64,000 nt of DNA from Flavobacteriia bacterium (GCA_004293165.1 RDYL01000002.1:558001-622000), one strand, 5' to 3'; numbered from the stretch's first letter, positions 44,200 to 54,855 are shown. The notes: generated by a model from the letters alone, not told the origin. Translations and numbers: made by a program.

Positions 44200-45900
44200 A
44201 TGAAAAAAAGTATTTTTAAAATATCATTTTTGTTATTATTCGTTCTTTTTATATCTTGTGATAAGGATTTTAATTCCTTAGATTCAGATGTAATTGGGGA
44301 AGATCATTTTGATTTAGAGCAATATGAAGTTGAAAATTTAGTTGCTTATTCCAAAGCAACGGGTCCTGTTCAGGCTAATAATTTGCCATTAAATGCTTTA
44401 GGTGTTTATAATAATACAAAATTTGGAGTTACAAAGGCTCATTTTGTAACACAAGTTGAATTAGGTACCGAAAACCCTTCTTTTGGTTATAATCCTGTAA
44501 TTGATTCAGTTTATTTATATGTGCCTTATTTTAGTGAGATACAGTCTACAGAAACAAGTGGCGAGCGAATCTATGAGTTAGATTCTGTCTATGGAAATGC
44601 AGAAACAGGAAAATTTAAATTGTCGGTTGTAGAGAATGGCTATTTCCTTAGAGATTTTGATCCAACGGATAATTTACAATCATCTCAAAAATATTATAGT
44701 AACGATAAGCCGCTTATTGATCCTTTTAAAGGAACAGAAATATTAAACAATAGTTCGGCTACATCTCAGAACAATGAATTTTATTTTAGTAAAAAAGAAT
44801 TGTATATTTATAAAACCAATGGTGCAGGTTTATATTTAGACAGTAATGGTGCAGTATTATCTGATCAAAATGATGTTTCTTTGAGAGTTATCAAAGAAAG
44901 AAAAACACCAGGCATGTGGTTGGATTTAAAAAACAGCTTTTTCCAACAAAAAATTATAGATGCTACTGCTTCTGGAGATTTGTTTAATAACAATAGTTTT
45001 AAAAATTATTTTAGAGGTTTATTGTTTGAAGTAGAGGAAATTAATCTAGGTCAGGGAGCTTTAGCTATATTGGATTTTTCTAGGGCAGAACTTAAAATTT
45101 TATATAAAGCTTCTGCTGATCCAACGGTTGAAAATCCTAATCCGGTTAGAACAAGAAGAGAATTTTCACTTAAAATGGGGTATAACGCTTCTTCAACATT
45201 AAGAAACAATAGTATTAACTTCTTAGAGCATACGAATTCTTCTGATTATACTTCTGGATTAGCAGCGGCTAATGAAGTAACAGGAAGTGAAAGATTATAT
45301 ATTAAAGGTGGTAATGGTTCAGTTGCATTTATTGATTTGTTTGATGCTACTGAATTGCAAACCTTAAGAAATAATGTTGCAAACAATAATTGGTTGGTTA
45401 ACGATGCAAGACTTACTTTTTATGTTGATAAATCGCAGATGTTGAATGTAAGTGATGAGCCAGAAAGAATTTATATTTACGATGCTACAAATAATATTGT
45501 ACTTTTAGATTATACGTATGATAGTTCAACAAGCTCAGACCCTAAAAATAATAAGGTGGTTTTTGGAGGAATTATCGAAAGAGAAGTTGATGAATCAAAA
45601 AAAGGAATTAAATATACGGTAAGAATAACCGAACATATTAAGAGTGTTTTAAAAGTTGATAGTGATGGAGAGTATATGGATAACATTAAAATTGGTATTT
45701 CTGTTACAGAGTCCATAAATCTTGTCTCTACAGCTATGTTAAAAACTCCTTTTACTGCAAATGGTTTGGAAATAAAAAGCATTCCATTGGCATCAATTCT
45801 TAATCCATTGGGAACAGTTTTATATGGAAATGTAATTACTGACCCTTTAGATGAAGATAAAAAACTTAAATTAAATATTTATTTCACTAAACCTAATTAA
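44200..45900 (+). CDS. DUF4270 lipoprotein
   Basis: A 566-residue lipoprotein (lipobox FISC, Cys about 20) of the DUF4270 family, with KDFNSLDSDVIGEDHFD just after the Cys and a long beta-rich body containing VDPFKG-like and RLTFYVDKSQM segments. The family is widespread in Bacteroidota; its function is unknown and its location is probably the outer membrane. It lies between the glycogen-synthase-like gene and glmS, 7 bases before the latter, so a link to envelope sugar metabolism is possible. Confidence 0.8.
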   Translation: MKKSIFKISFLLLFVLFISCDKDFNSLDSDVIGEDHFDLEQYEVENLVAYSKATGPVQANNLPLNALGVYNNTKFGVTKAHFVTQVELGTENPSFGYNPVIDSVYLYVPYFSEIQSTETSGERIYELDSVYGNAETGKFKLSVVENGYFLRDFDPTDNLQSSQKYYSNDKPLIDPFKGTEILNNSSATSQNNEFYFSKKELYIYKTNGAGLYLDSNGAVLSDQNDVSLRVIKERKTPGMWLDLKNSFFQQKIIDATASGDLFNNNSFKNYFRGLLFEVEEINLGQGALAILDFSRAELKILYKASADPTVENPNPVRTRREFSLKMGYNASSTLRNNSINFLEHTNSSDYTSGLAAANEVTGSERLYIKGGNGSVAFIDLFDATELQTLRNNVANNNWLVNDARLTFYVDKSQMLNVSDEPERIYIYDATNNIVLLDYTYDSSTSSDPKNNKVVFGGIIEREVDESKKGIKYTVRITEHIKSVLKVDSDGEYMDNIKIGISVTESINLVSTAMLKTPFTANGLEIKSIPLASILNPLGTVLYGNVITDPLDEDKKLKLNIYFTKPN

Positions 45901-45907
45901 TAAAAAT

Positions 45908-47755
45908 ATGTGTGGAATCGTAGGTTATATAGGTCATAGAGATGCCTATTCGGTAATAATAAAAGGGTTACATCGGTTAGAATATAGAGGTTATGATAGT
46001 GCTGGAATTGTACTATATGATGGTAATGATTTAAAACTATCAAAAACAAAAGGTAAAGTTTCTGATTTAGAAGCAAAAGCTGAAAGTGAAAAAACAACTT
46101 TTGGTAAAGTTGGAATGGGCCATACACGTTGGGCAACTCATGGAGTTCCTAATGATGTAAACTCACATCCACATTTTTCTAATTCTGGAAAATTAGTCAT
46201 CATACATAATGGAATCATTGAAAATTATGAACCATTAAAGCAAGAATTAATTAAAAGAGGGTATACTTTTAAATCGGATACGGATACAGAAGTGTTAATT
46301 AATTTGATTGAAGAAGTAAAGAAAAAAGAAAACTGTAAACTTGGAAAAGCGGTTCAAATTGCTTTAAATCAGGTTATTGGCGCTTATGCTATCGCAGTGC
46401 TTGATATTGAAAAGCCAAACGAAATAATAGTAGCTCGTTTAGGAAGTCCGTTAGCAATTGGTATTGGTGAAGATGAATTTTTTATTGCTTCTGATGCTAC
46501 ACCATTTATAGAATACACTTCTAATGCAATATATTTAGAAGATGAAGAAATGGCTATTGTGCGTTTGCATAAACCATTAAAGGTTAGAAAAATTAAAGAT
46601 GACACTTTGGTTGATCCTTATGTTCAAGAGTTGCAATTAAACTTGGAGCAAATTGAAAAAGGAGGTTACGATCATTTTATGATGAAAGAAATCTACGAAC
46701 AACCAAGCGTAATTAAAGATACCTACAGAGGAAGACTTTTGGCAAACAAAGGAATTATCCAAATGTCGGGAGTTGAAGATAATTTAGAAAAATTCTTAAA
46801 TGCTAAACGAATTCTTATTGTTGCTTGTGGAACTTCATGGCACGCCGGATTAGTTGCAGAATATATTATCGAAGAATTTTCAAGAATTCCTGTTGAAGTA
46901 GAATACGCATCAGAATTCAGATATAGAAATCCAATTATTAACAAAGATGACGTTGTTATTGCAATTTCACAATCAGGTGAAACGGCTGATACTTTAGCTG
47001 CGATTAAATTGGCAAAAGAAAACGGAGCATTTGTCTTTGGAGTTTGTAATGTAGTGGGTTCTTCAATTTCTCGTGAAACACATGCGGGAGCATATACGCA
47101 TGCAGGTCCAGAAATTGGTGTGGCGTCTACTAAAGCATTTACTACACAAATTACAATACTTACTTTATTGGCATTACGTTTAGCAAAAGCAAAAGGAACA
47201 ATGACAAATTCAGATTACCAACGTTATTTGTTGGAATTGGAATTAATTCCTGAAAAAGTACAAGAAGCGTTGCAAACAAATGAAGTTGCAAAACAAATTG
47301 CAGAAATATATAAAGATGCAACTAATTGTTTGTACTTAGGAAGAGGGTATAATTTTCCAGTTGCTTTAGAAGGTGCTTTGAAATTAAAAGAAATTTCATA
47401 TATCCATGCAGAGGGATATCCGGCGGCAGAAATGAAGCATGGTCCTATTGCATTGATTGATGAACATATGCCAGTTATTGTTATTGCTCCAAATAAAGGA
47501 CATTATGATAAAGTGGTAAGTAATATTCAAGAAATAAAATCGAGAAGTGGAAAAATTATTGCTGTAGTTACTAAAGGTGATACCCAAGTTAGAGCTTTAG
47601 CAGACCATGTTATTGAGATTCCTGAAACCAACGAGCCGTTTACGCCATTATTAACTACAATTCCGTTGCAATTATTGTCGTATCATATTGCGGTTTTAAG
47701 AGGTTGTAATGTGGATCAGCCAAGGAATTTGGCAAAATCCGTTACGGTAGAATAA
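45908..47755 (+). CDS. glmS: Glutamine--fructose-6-phosphate aminotransferase (isomerizing)
   Basis: A 615-residue enzyme making glucosamine 6-phosphate, the first step toward UDP-GlcNAc for peptidoglycan and lipopolysaccharide. The mature N-terminus exposes Cys2 (MCGIVGYIGHRDA) as the glutaminase nucleophile. Residues about 1-240 are the amidotransferase domain, then two SIS domains (ISQSGETADT, LGRGYNFPVALEGALKLKE) and the C-terminal KSVTVE. No glmS ribozyme was seen upstream, where the gap is only 7 bases. Confidence 0.97.
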   Translation: MCGIVGYIGHRDAYSVIIKGLHRLEYRGYDSAGIVLYDGNDLKLSKTKGKVSDLEAKAESEKTTFGKVGMGHTRWATHGVPNDVNSHPHFSNSGKLVIIHNGIIENYEPLKQELIKRGYTFKSDTDTEVLINLIEEVKKKENCKLGKAVQIALNQVIGAYAIAVLDIEKPNEIIVARLGSPLAIGIGEDEFFIASDATPFIEYTSNAIYLEDEEMAIVRLHKPLKVRKIKDDTLVDPYVQELQLNLEQIEKGGYDHFMMKEIYEQPSVIKDTYRGRLLANKGIIQMSGVEDNLEKFLNAKRILIVACGTSWHAGLVAEYIIEEFSRIPVEVEYASEFRYRNPIINKDDVVIAISQSGETADTLAAIKLAKENGAFVFGVCNVVGSSISRETHAGAYTHAGPEIGVASTKAFTTQITILTLLALRLAKAKGTMTNSDYQRYLLELELIPEKVQEALQTNEVAKQIAEIYKDATNCLYLGRGYNFPVALEGALKLKEISYIHAEGYPAAEMKHGPIALIDEHMPVIVIAPNKGHYDKVVSNIQEIKSRSGKIIAVVTKGDTQVRALADHVIEIPETNEPFTPLLTTIPLQLLSYHIAVLRGCNVDQPRNLAKSVTVE

Positions 47756-47761
47756 TATTTT

Positions 47762-47791
47762 AAAAGCGAAATTTAATAATTTCGCTTTTTT
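47762..47791 (+). terminator. Terminator after glmS
   Basis: Perfect 12-bp stem AAAAGCGAAATT / AATTTCGCTTTT with a 4-base loop and following T run. Confidence 0.88.
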
Positions 47792-47815
47792 GTTGTAAAA
47801 AAGTCAAAAAATATA

Positions 47816-47847
47816 TTGCAAAATTGTTTCAAAAAAAACTATCTTTG
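47816..47847 (+). promoter_or_regulatory. Promoter of atpD
   Basis: TTG (47816-47818), 21-base spacer, TATCTTTG (47840-47847), then CACTCGG. The leader would be about 50 bases. Confidence 0.7.
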
Positions 47848-47904
47848 CACTCGGAAAAATACATCATTTTTTCAACATTAATTAGCTATTAAATAAATAC
47901 ATAA

Positions 47905-49419
<1,515 letters not shown>

Positions 49420-49424
49420 TTTTA

Positions 49425-49499
49425 GTATTCAGTGTTCAGTCACAGTATTCAGTTACTTACTAATCACTAATTACTAATCACTAATTACTAATCACTTAA
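49425..49499 (+). repeat. Tandem repeats between atpD and atpC
   Basis: Begins with GTATTCAGTGTTCAG and CAGTATTCAG words, then three tandem copies of TTACTAATCACTAA (14 bases; the third has one extra T) at 49457-49499. The gap is 84 bases, unusually long for an atpD-atpC junction. Function unknown. Confidence 0.7.
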
Positions 49500-49503
49500 A
49501 GTT

Positions 49504-49785
49504 ATGATTTTAGAAATAGTATCGCCAGAAGCTACATTGTTTAAAGGAGAAGTTACTTCGGTAGCGGTTCCTGGGATTAATGGTGAGTTTCAAATGCTAA
49601 ACAATCACGCTCCTATTGTTTCATTATTAGCAAAAGGAAATGTGAAAATAAATGCTCAAAATATTACTATTGAAAAAGAATTTGCTTCTAAATTCAATAA
49701 AGTAAATGAGCAAACGTATTGGTTACCTATTAATTCTGGCACCATCGAAATGAATGAAAACAAGATTATTGTTTTAGTCGACTAA
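49504..49785 (+). CDS. atpC: F1 ATP synthase subunit epsilon (short form)
   Basis: A 93-residue epsilon subunit: MILEIVSPEATLFKGEV, VPGINGEFQMLNNHAPIVSLL and a final beta strand IIVLVD. It keeps the N-terminal beta-sandwich that joins the central stalk but lacks the C-terminal two-helix domain (about 40 residues) which inhibits ATP hydrolysis in many bacteria. Short forms are normal in Bacteroidota. It probably shares the atpD transcript across the repeat-bearing gap and is followed by a terminator. Confidence 0.95.
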   Translation: MILEIVSPEATLFKGEVTSVAVPGINGEFQMLNNHAPIVSLLAKGNVKINAQNITIEKEFASKFNKVNEQTYWLPINSGTIEMNENKIIVLVD

Positions 49786-49802
49786 GACAATAGATTTATA
49801 CT

Positions 49803-49835
49803 AAAAAAGTCCCGCATTTTGTGGGACTTTTTTGT
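49803..49835. terminator. Terminator after atpC
   Basis: Stem AAAAAAGTCCC / GGGACTTTTTT (49803-49813 and 49823-49833) with a short loop and T run; the symmetrical A/T tracts could also serve the convergent MocR gene. Confidence 0.88.
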
Positions 49836-49839
49836 TTAA

Positions 49840-51336
49840 TCATTTTATGATTGTGTCATAAGCAAGTTTCAATTTGCTTATGACAATTTCAATTTCCTCT
49901 TCATTCAAATAACCAAAGCCAAAACGAATGGCGCACGTGTTTTTATCTTGATAAAGAATAGTTTTAGGCAGCAATACATCTAATTTTGCTACTTCTTCAG
50001 CAAGTTGAATTAATGATATTGATGGTTGAAATTCAACCCAAATGGCTAATCCTCCCGTTGGCTTTTTAAATCGGACAGTTTCTTTAAAATGACGTTTGAA
50101 ACATTCACATGTATAATCTCGTCTTTGCTTATAGATTACAATATTCTTTTTTAGTAAACGATGAATTTCTCCTTCCGAAATTAATTCAGAAAGCATTTGT
50201 TCTTGGATTAAATCACCTTGGCGATCTAACATTTGCAAGTAATTTTTTGCTTCCACTATCAAATTTTCTGGCGCTACAACATATCCAACTTGAAAACTTG
50301 GGAATAAAGATTGACCTAATTTACCTAGATAAATGACCAAACCATTTGCATCTGAACTTGCCATGGGGAGCATAGCCGAACCTTCAAATTGAAAATCATA
50401 ATCATAATCATCTTCAATTATCGCAAATTGATAAAGTTTAGCAAGTTCTAATAATTTTAAACGACGTTCTACAGATAATGATGCCGTAGTTGGATAATCT
50501 CGATTTGTACAAATGTAAACACATCGAATAGTTCCTTTTGTATAATGAGTTCTTATGTAATCAATATCTAAGCCATATTCATCTACCGGAATAGTTTGAA
50601 TAGATGCTCCAGATTCTTGAAAAATCATATTCGCAGCATAATTGCTTAAGTGTCCTACTAAAACTAAATCTTTCTTCCGAATTAATAGTTGAGAAATAAT
50701 ATATAAACTCATTTCTGTACTTCGGGTGCTAATTAAATTAGTAGGTTGAATATAAAAACCACGAGTTGCATTTAAATAATTACACAACTGATTTTCAAAG
50801 ACTGAATTTTTAATTTTAGATGTTTGACTCCATTTTGAAAGCAATGTTTTGCGTTTCATGGAAGCACTAAACCATTTTGAAAACTCATGAATGGGATGTA
50901 GTCTTAAATCAGGCTGACCATCATTTATATTAAATTTTGCCTCCGACATTTCTTGAGTTGATGACAAATGAAATGAGGTTTGAAACGGAAATCCAGTTGT
51001 TTTAGAATAGGTATTGATTGCGTCAATTTGGTTTGAAGATGCTTTAATGGAGGCGGTTTTTTGTTCCGGTACTAAAATAAAAGTTCCTTTATTGGCGATT
51101 ATTTCAACCCAACCTTGCGCTGCTAATTCTTCATAAACTGCAACGGCTGTGTTTCTATGAATTTGTAGTAGTTGGCCAAAAATCCTTGTACCAGGTAAAG
51201 CAGTTCCAGAAGTTAAATAGCCGCGTTGTATAGCATTTATTATTTGCTGAGATATTTGGATGTAAACCGAAGTACTGCTGCGTTTTTCAAATTGAATAAA
51301 TTCTTTAAGCAATGAATTTACCGGACTATCTTTCAT
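49840..51336 (-). CDS. MocR/PdxR-like transcription regulator lacking the PLP lysine
   Basis: A 498-residue GntR-type regulator fused to a fold-type I aminotransferase-like domain. The winged helix is at about 22-90 (YIQISQQIINAIQRGYLTSG, RNTAVAVYEELAAQGW). The second domain shows DGQPDLRLHP, IIEDDYDYDFQFEG and VGYVVAP. At the site of the usual GTFSK, the lysine that binds pyridoxal phosphate, the sequence is GKLGQ (338-342), so that Lys is Gln342. It is divergent from the TonB receptor gene, with repeat sites between them. It may sense a ligand without forming a Schiff base. Confidence 0.85.
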   Translation of the reverse strand: MKDSPVNSLLKEFIQFEKRSSTSVYIQISQQIINAIQRGYLTSGTALPGTRIFGQLLQIHRNTAVAVYEELAAQGWVEIIANKGTFILVPEQKTASIKASSNQIDAINTYSKTTGFPFQTSFHLSSTQEMSEAKFNINDGQPDLRLHPIHEFSKWFSASMKRKTLLSKWSQTSKIKNSVFENQLCNYLNATRGFYIQPTNLISTRSTEMSLYIISQLLIRKKDLVLVGHLSNYAANMIFQESGASIQTIPVDEYGLDIDYIRTHYTKGTIRCVYICTNRDYPTTASLSVERRLKLLELAKLYQFAIIEDDYDYDFQFEGSAMLPMASSDANGLVIYLGKLGQSLFPSFQVGYVVAPENLIVEAKNYLQMLDRQGDLIQEQMLSELISEGEIHRLLKKNIVIYKQRRDYTCECFKRHFKETVRFKKPTGGLAIWVEFQPSISLIQLAEEVAKLDVLLPKTILYQDKNTCAIRFGFGYLNEEEIEIVISKLKLAYDTIIK

Positions 51337-51365
51337 TTTAAAACTGGACTATATTAATCGTCCGG
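51323..51365. promoter_or_regulatory. Candidate MocR operator: repeated GGACTAT and inverted CGTCCGG
   Basis: Two direct copies of GGACTAT (51323-51329, within the regulator's first codons, and 51346-51352), spaced 23 bases start to start, plus the inverted half CGTCCGG (51359-51365). Direct repeats of this spacing suit MocR-type dimers. It sits between the regulator and the receptor. Confidence 0.55.
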
Positions 51366-51404
51366 AAAGTTACGACTTTTGCACCGTTTTAAAATAAACT
51401 TCAA

Positions 51405-53219
51405 ATGAAAAATAAATACTTTTTATCTGTTATGCTTTTTGGTTCTATACTTGGAAACGCACAAGAAACAGAATTGAAAACCGATTCGCTAAAAGAAGTT
51501 GTGGTTACTTCTTCTCGAATTGATTTACCTTTTAAAGAAAATTCAAGAACCATTCAAATTGTTACTGCAGAAGATATAAAAAAACTTGGAATTACAAATG
51601 TAGCCGATGCATTGCAACAGCTCGCAGGGGTTGATGTTAGACGACAAGGTGTAAATGGAATGCAGGCCGATTTATACATCAGAGGTGGTGGTTTTGATCA
51701 AACGTTACTTTTAATTGATGGCATTAAAGTTGACGATCCACAAACAGGTCATCATACCATGAATTTGGCATTACCTATTGAAGTGATCAAAAGGATTGAA
51801 GTGATAAAAGGTCCAGCAGCCCGTATTTTTGGACAAAATGCTTTTACGGGTGCCATTAATATCGTAACTAACGATAATTTGGAGAACTCAATCATTGCTA
51901 AGATTCAAGGAGGTTCATTTGGTCAATTTATTGCTGAAGTTACAGGTGCTGTTAACTTAGAAGACAGTAATCATGTGGTTCACTTTTCTAAGCAGTCTTC
52001 AGATGGTTATAGAAAAAACACTGATTTTGATAATACAAATTATGTATTGAGAAGTAAATTCAATAAATCTAAACTACCTATTAATTTAATTTCAGCTTTT
52101 TCTGAGAGAAAATTTGGAGCTCAAAATTTTTATGGTGTTACTAAGGATTTTGCACTTCCATATGAAGTTACGCAAGCAAGTTTGATTGGACTTTCGACAG
52201 AAGTAAAAAGGGGGAATTTTACTTTTAAACCAAGAGTTTATTGGAGAAGAAACCAAGACGAATATATTTTCATAAGAACAAATCCTTCAGTTTACAGAAA
52301 TTTACATATCACAAATAAAATTGCTGGAGAATTTAATGGTTCTTACGAATCTAAAATAGGTATCACTGGTTTTGGTCTTGAATTTTCAAAATATATGATT
52401 CAAAGTAATAACTTAGGAGATGCCGAAAGAGAAATTGCCACTTTATTCTTAGAACATCGTTTTGAATTGTTTGATAAAATAGTAGATATTACTCCAGGTG
52501 TTGCAGTTTCGTATTTCTCAGATTTTGATAACAGAGCTTTTCCAGGTATTGATTTAGGAGTGAAATTATCGGATAGAATTCGACTTTACAGTAACGTTGG
52601 ATATACATATAGAGTTCCTACTTATACCGATTTAAATTATAGTGATTTAGAAACTCAAGGGAATCCAAATTTAGAAGCAGAAAGAGCCTTTGCTCAAGAA
52701 TTAGGATTCAAATATCATGCAAATAAAGTTGATTTTAATGTGGCGTTTTTTAATAGAAACACAGAAAATTTCATTGATTACAGAAGAGCAACTCCTGATG
52801 ATTTATGGAGACCTGTTAATATTGATGTTGAAACAAAAGGTTTCGAATCTTCGTTGAAGTATAATTTTTCATTAGGTAAAATTAAAAATCAGCTGAACTT
52901 AGGTTATACTTATATTGATGACAATATCAACACGGATTTAATTTCAAAAAACGGCATAAATTCTTTGCGCCATCAAGTTGTTTTTAATTATGACATCAAG
53001 TTGTTTAAAGGATTTAGTCAAAATATTTCATACCGATATGCTGAGAGAACCTCAAGAATTTCTTATAATGTTTATGATTTGAATACAACATTCAGAACTA
53101 AAAATATTGAAATTAATATGTTAATTCAAAATATTTTCAATACTGAATATGTTGAAGCCGGTATGGTACCCATGCCAAAAGGAAATGTTTTATTTGGAAT
53201 GAAATATCTTTTTAAATAA
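51405..53219 (+). CDS. TonB-dependent receptor (BtuB-like, small)
   Basis: A 604-residue outer-membrane receptor. After the signal peptide (to about 19) comes the TonB-box-like KEVVVTSSR, the plug domain (about 35-160; ADALQQLAGVDVRRQG, DLYIRGGGFDQTLLLIDG) and a beta-barrel ending GMKYLFK with terminal aromatic. No carboxypeptidase-like domain precedes the plug, and no SusD partner follows, so it is not a polysaccharide (Sus) receptor. The ligand (vitamin, siderophore or metal) is unknown. It is likely controlled by the divergent MocR regulator. Confidence 0.9.
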   Translation: MKNKYFLSVMLFGSILGNAQETELKTDSLKEVVVTSSRIDLPFKENSRTIQIVTAEDIKKLGITNVADALQQLAGVDVRRQGVNGMQADLYIRGGGFDQTLLLIDGIKVDDPQTGHHTMNLALPIEVIKRIEVIKGPAARIFGQNAFTGAINIVTNDNLENSIIAKIQGGSFGQFIAEVTGAVNLEDSNHVVHFSKQSSDGYRKNTDFDNTNYVLRSKFNKSKLPINLISAFSERKFGAQNFYGVTKDFALPYEVTQASLIGLSTEVKRGNFTFKPRVYWRRNQDEYIFIRTNPSVYRNLHITNKIAGEFNGSYESKIGITGFGLEFSKYMIQSNNLGDAEREIATLFLEHRFELFDKIVDITPGVAVSYFSDFDNRAFPGIDLGVKLSDRIRLYSNVGYTYRVPTYTDLNYSDLETQGNPNLEAERAFAQELGFKYHANKVDFNVAFFNRNTENFIDYRRATPDDLWRPVNIDVETKGFESSLKYNFSLGKIKNQLNLGYTYIDDNINTDLISKNGINSLRHQVVFNYDIKLFKGFSQNISYRYAERTSRISYNVYDLNTTFRTKNIEINMLIQNIFNTEYVEAGMVPMPKGNVLFGMKYLFK

Positions 53220-53226
53220 AAGTAGT

Positions 53227-53291
53227 TTAGTTAACGATTAAAATAAAGATTGCAGTTTAAAAATGCAATCTTTATTTTAATCGTTAACTAA
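53227..53291. terminator. Long bidirectional terminator hairpin
   Basis: A perfect 28-bp inverted repeat (53227-53254 and 53264-53291) with a 9-base loop, between the convergent TonB receptor and hemD genes. The arms include GTTAAC and TAAAATAAAGATTGCA. It is much longer than other terminators in this window. Confidence 0.75.
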
Positions 53292-53316
53292 TAAAACCAA
53301 AATAAAAAATTGGTTT

Positions 53317-54075
53317 TTATTTTCCTTTGTTAGCTTCTGCTACGTATTTTTCTAAAGCTCCAGTCATAGAGGGAGTTCCTGGGCTAGGTGCCATAATATC
53401 TATTCGTAAACCATGTTCTAAAGCTTCTTTTTGAGTGGTACTTCCAAAAACTGCAATACGCGTATTGTTTTGTTGAAAATTAGGGAAGTTTTTAAACAAG
53501 GATTTAATCCCTGTAGGGCTAAAAAACGCTAAAATATCGTAATATACATCTTTTAAATCCGTTAAATCACTCATTACGGTTTTGTAAAATGTTCCTTGCG
53601 TCCAATCTACTTTTAATCCGTCAAGTGTTTGAGGAATGTCAGCGTTTAATTGGTCTGAAGAAGGTAATAAGAATTTTTCATCTTTATACTTTTTTATCAA
53701 AGTTGACATGTCAACAAAATCTTTCTGGCCAACATATATTTTTCTTTTTCTATATACTACATACCGTTGTAAATAGAAAGCTACTGCTTCAGATTGGCAA
53801 AAATATTTTAAATCTTCAGGTATTTTATAACGCATTTCTTCCGCCACTCTAAAAAAGTGGTCAACTGAATTGCGACTTGTTAATATAATAGCAGTGAAGT
53901 TGTTTAAATCAATTTTTTGGGCGCGAACTTCTTTGGCAGAAACTCCTTCTACGTGAATAAAAGGGCGGAAGTCAATTTTAACTTTCAATTTATTTTGAAG
54001 CTCAAAATAAGGAGAATTTTCTACTTTAGGTTCTGGTTGTGAAACTAATATTGTTTTCACTTTCAAATTTGACAT
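53317..54075 (-). CDS. hemD: Uroporphyrinogen-III synthase
   Basis: A 252-residue protein of the HemD fold, which cyclises hydroxymethylbilane to uroporphyrinogen III in heme synthesis. The family is divergent in sequence; supporting features are KTILVSQPEPK at the start, ILTSRNSVDHFF near residue 65, ILAFFSPTGIKSLF near 180 and IAVFGSTTQKEALEHGLR near 210. It follows the DUF4271 gene by 9 bases, an order I associate with flavobacteria. Confidence 0.85.
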   Translation of the reverse strand: MSNLKVKTILVSQPEPKVENSPYFELQNKLKVKIDFRPFIHVEGVSAKEVRAQKIDLNNFTAIILTSRNSVDHFFRVAEEMRYKIPEDLKYFCQSEAVAFYLQRYVVYRKRKIYVGQKDFVDMSTLIKKYKDEKFLLPSSDQLNADIPQTLDGLKVDWTQGTFYKTVMSDLTDLKDVYYDILAFFSPTGIKSLFKNFPNFQQNNTRIAVFGSTTQKEALEHGLRIDIMAPSPGTPSMTGALEKYVAEANKGK

Positions 54076-54084
54076 AATTTCTCT

Positions 54085-54750
54085 CTAATTTTTTGTAAAC
54101 CAATTATAAATGAAATAGTAAGGTGCTATTTCAAGGGTGCAAAGATATAAAATAAAATAAAATATTTTACGTAATAATAAATTTTGATACAATTTCAAAA
54201 CAACTAAGTAAGTAATTATGTTTATGCTGATTAAGGTAATTAATAAAGCCCAAAAGAACCAGTTTGAATTTAAAGAATTATAATACAAAATGATATTCAC
54301 AGGTAACAAAATAAATCCAAAATATGCTCTATAATTCACCTTAAGTAAATTGAATTGTTCACTAAATTCTTCAATTTTGAAGGCAGTTGAAATTATTTTT
54401 TCTATTAAATATTTAGAAAGAATAAAAACACTTAAAAATGTTAAGATTTGGATGTAAACAATTAAGTCTGTTTTTTCAGCTTTATTAAATTGGTTCAATA
54501 CCAACAAAGTGAAAAAAGAAAATGAAATCAATTGCAAGACAAACATTGAAATGGTAAACCCACTCATTAGATTGCTACTGTCTCTGTAAATTTTTGTGTA
54601 TTTATCGGAATAAGCCAAGCGAACAAATTCGTTAAAACGTACTGAAGATATGGTTTTGTTAACTGCAATGATAGCCAAGCAAACCATAAACAAAATGGTG
54701 GCCCAATCTTTGCTTTCAATAATTCGGTCGTGTAATTGAATTGCTAACAT
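54085..54750 (-). CDS. DUF4271 membrane protein
   Basis: A 221-residue membrane protein with about six hydrophobic segments spread over its length (for example 18-33, 68-90, 95-115 and 140-160) and RFNEFVRLAYSDKY, typical of the DUF4271 family in Bacteroidota. Its function is unknown. It precedes hemD by 9 bases in the same direction. A TAAATTTG box (54765-54758) lies 7 bases before its ATG on the minus strand, so its transcript may be almost leaderless. Confidence 0.8.
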   Translation of the reverse strand: MLAIQLHDRIIESKDWATILFMVCLAIIAVNKTISSVRFNEFVRLAYSDKYTKIYRDSSNLMSGFTISMFVLQLISFSFFTLLVLNQFNKAEKTDLIVYIQILTFLSVFILSKYLIEKIISTAFKIEEFSEQFNLLKVNYRAYFGFILLPVNIILYYNSLNSNWFFWALLITLISINIITYLVVLKLYQNLLLRKIFYFILYLCTLEIAPYYFIYNWFTKN

Positions 54751-54807
54751 ATCAGCGCAAATTTACAAAAAATAGTGTCATTTTCATTATTATAAAATTA
54801 TTAAGAA

Positions 54808-54834
54808 TTGTCTACAAGAAATAGTTTATTTTTG
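54808..54834 (+). promoter_or_regulatory. Promoter of the glycosyltransferase-pyrC operon
   Basis: TTG (54808-54810), 16-base spacer, TATTTTTG (54827-54834), 22 bases before the chosen ATG at 54856. The in-frame TTG at 54808 is therefore more likely a -33 element than a start codon. Confidence 0.55.
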
Positions 54835-54855
54835 CAGTTAAATAGAAGATTTTTT

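Noticed and set aside
45900..45908. glmS ribozyme
   Set aside because: Only 7 bases separate DUF4270 and glmS, leaving no space for the ribozyme core.
49457..49499. CRISPR-like repeats
   Set aside because: The 14-base units are directly tandem with no spacers, and there are no cas genes nearby.
54808..54855. TTG start giving 16 extra residues to the glycosyltransferase
   Set aside because: The TTG is well placed as a -33 element with TATTTTTG downstream, and the extra residues do not match the start of the family; ATG at 54856 is preferred.
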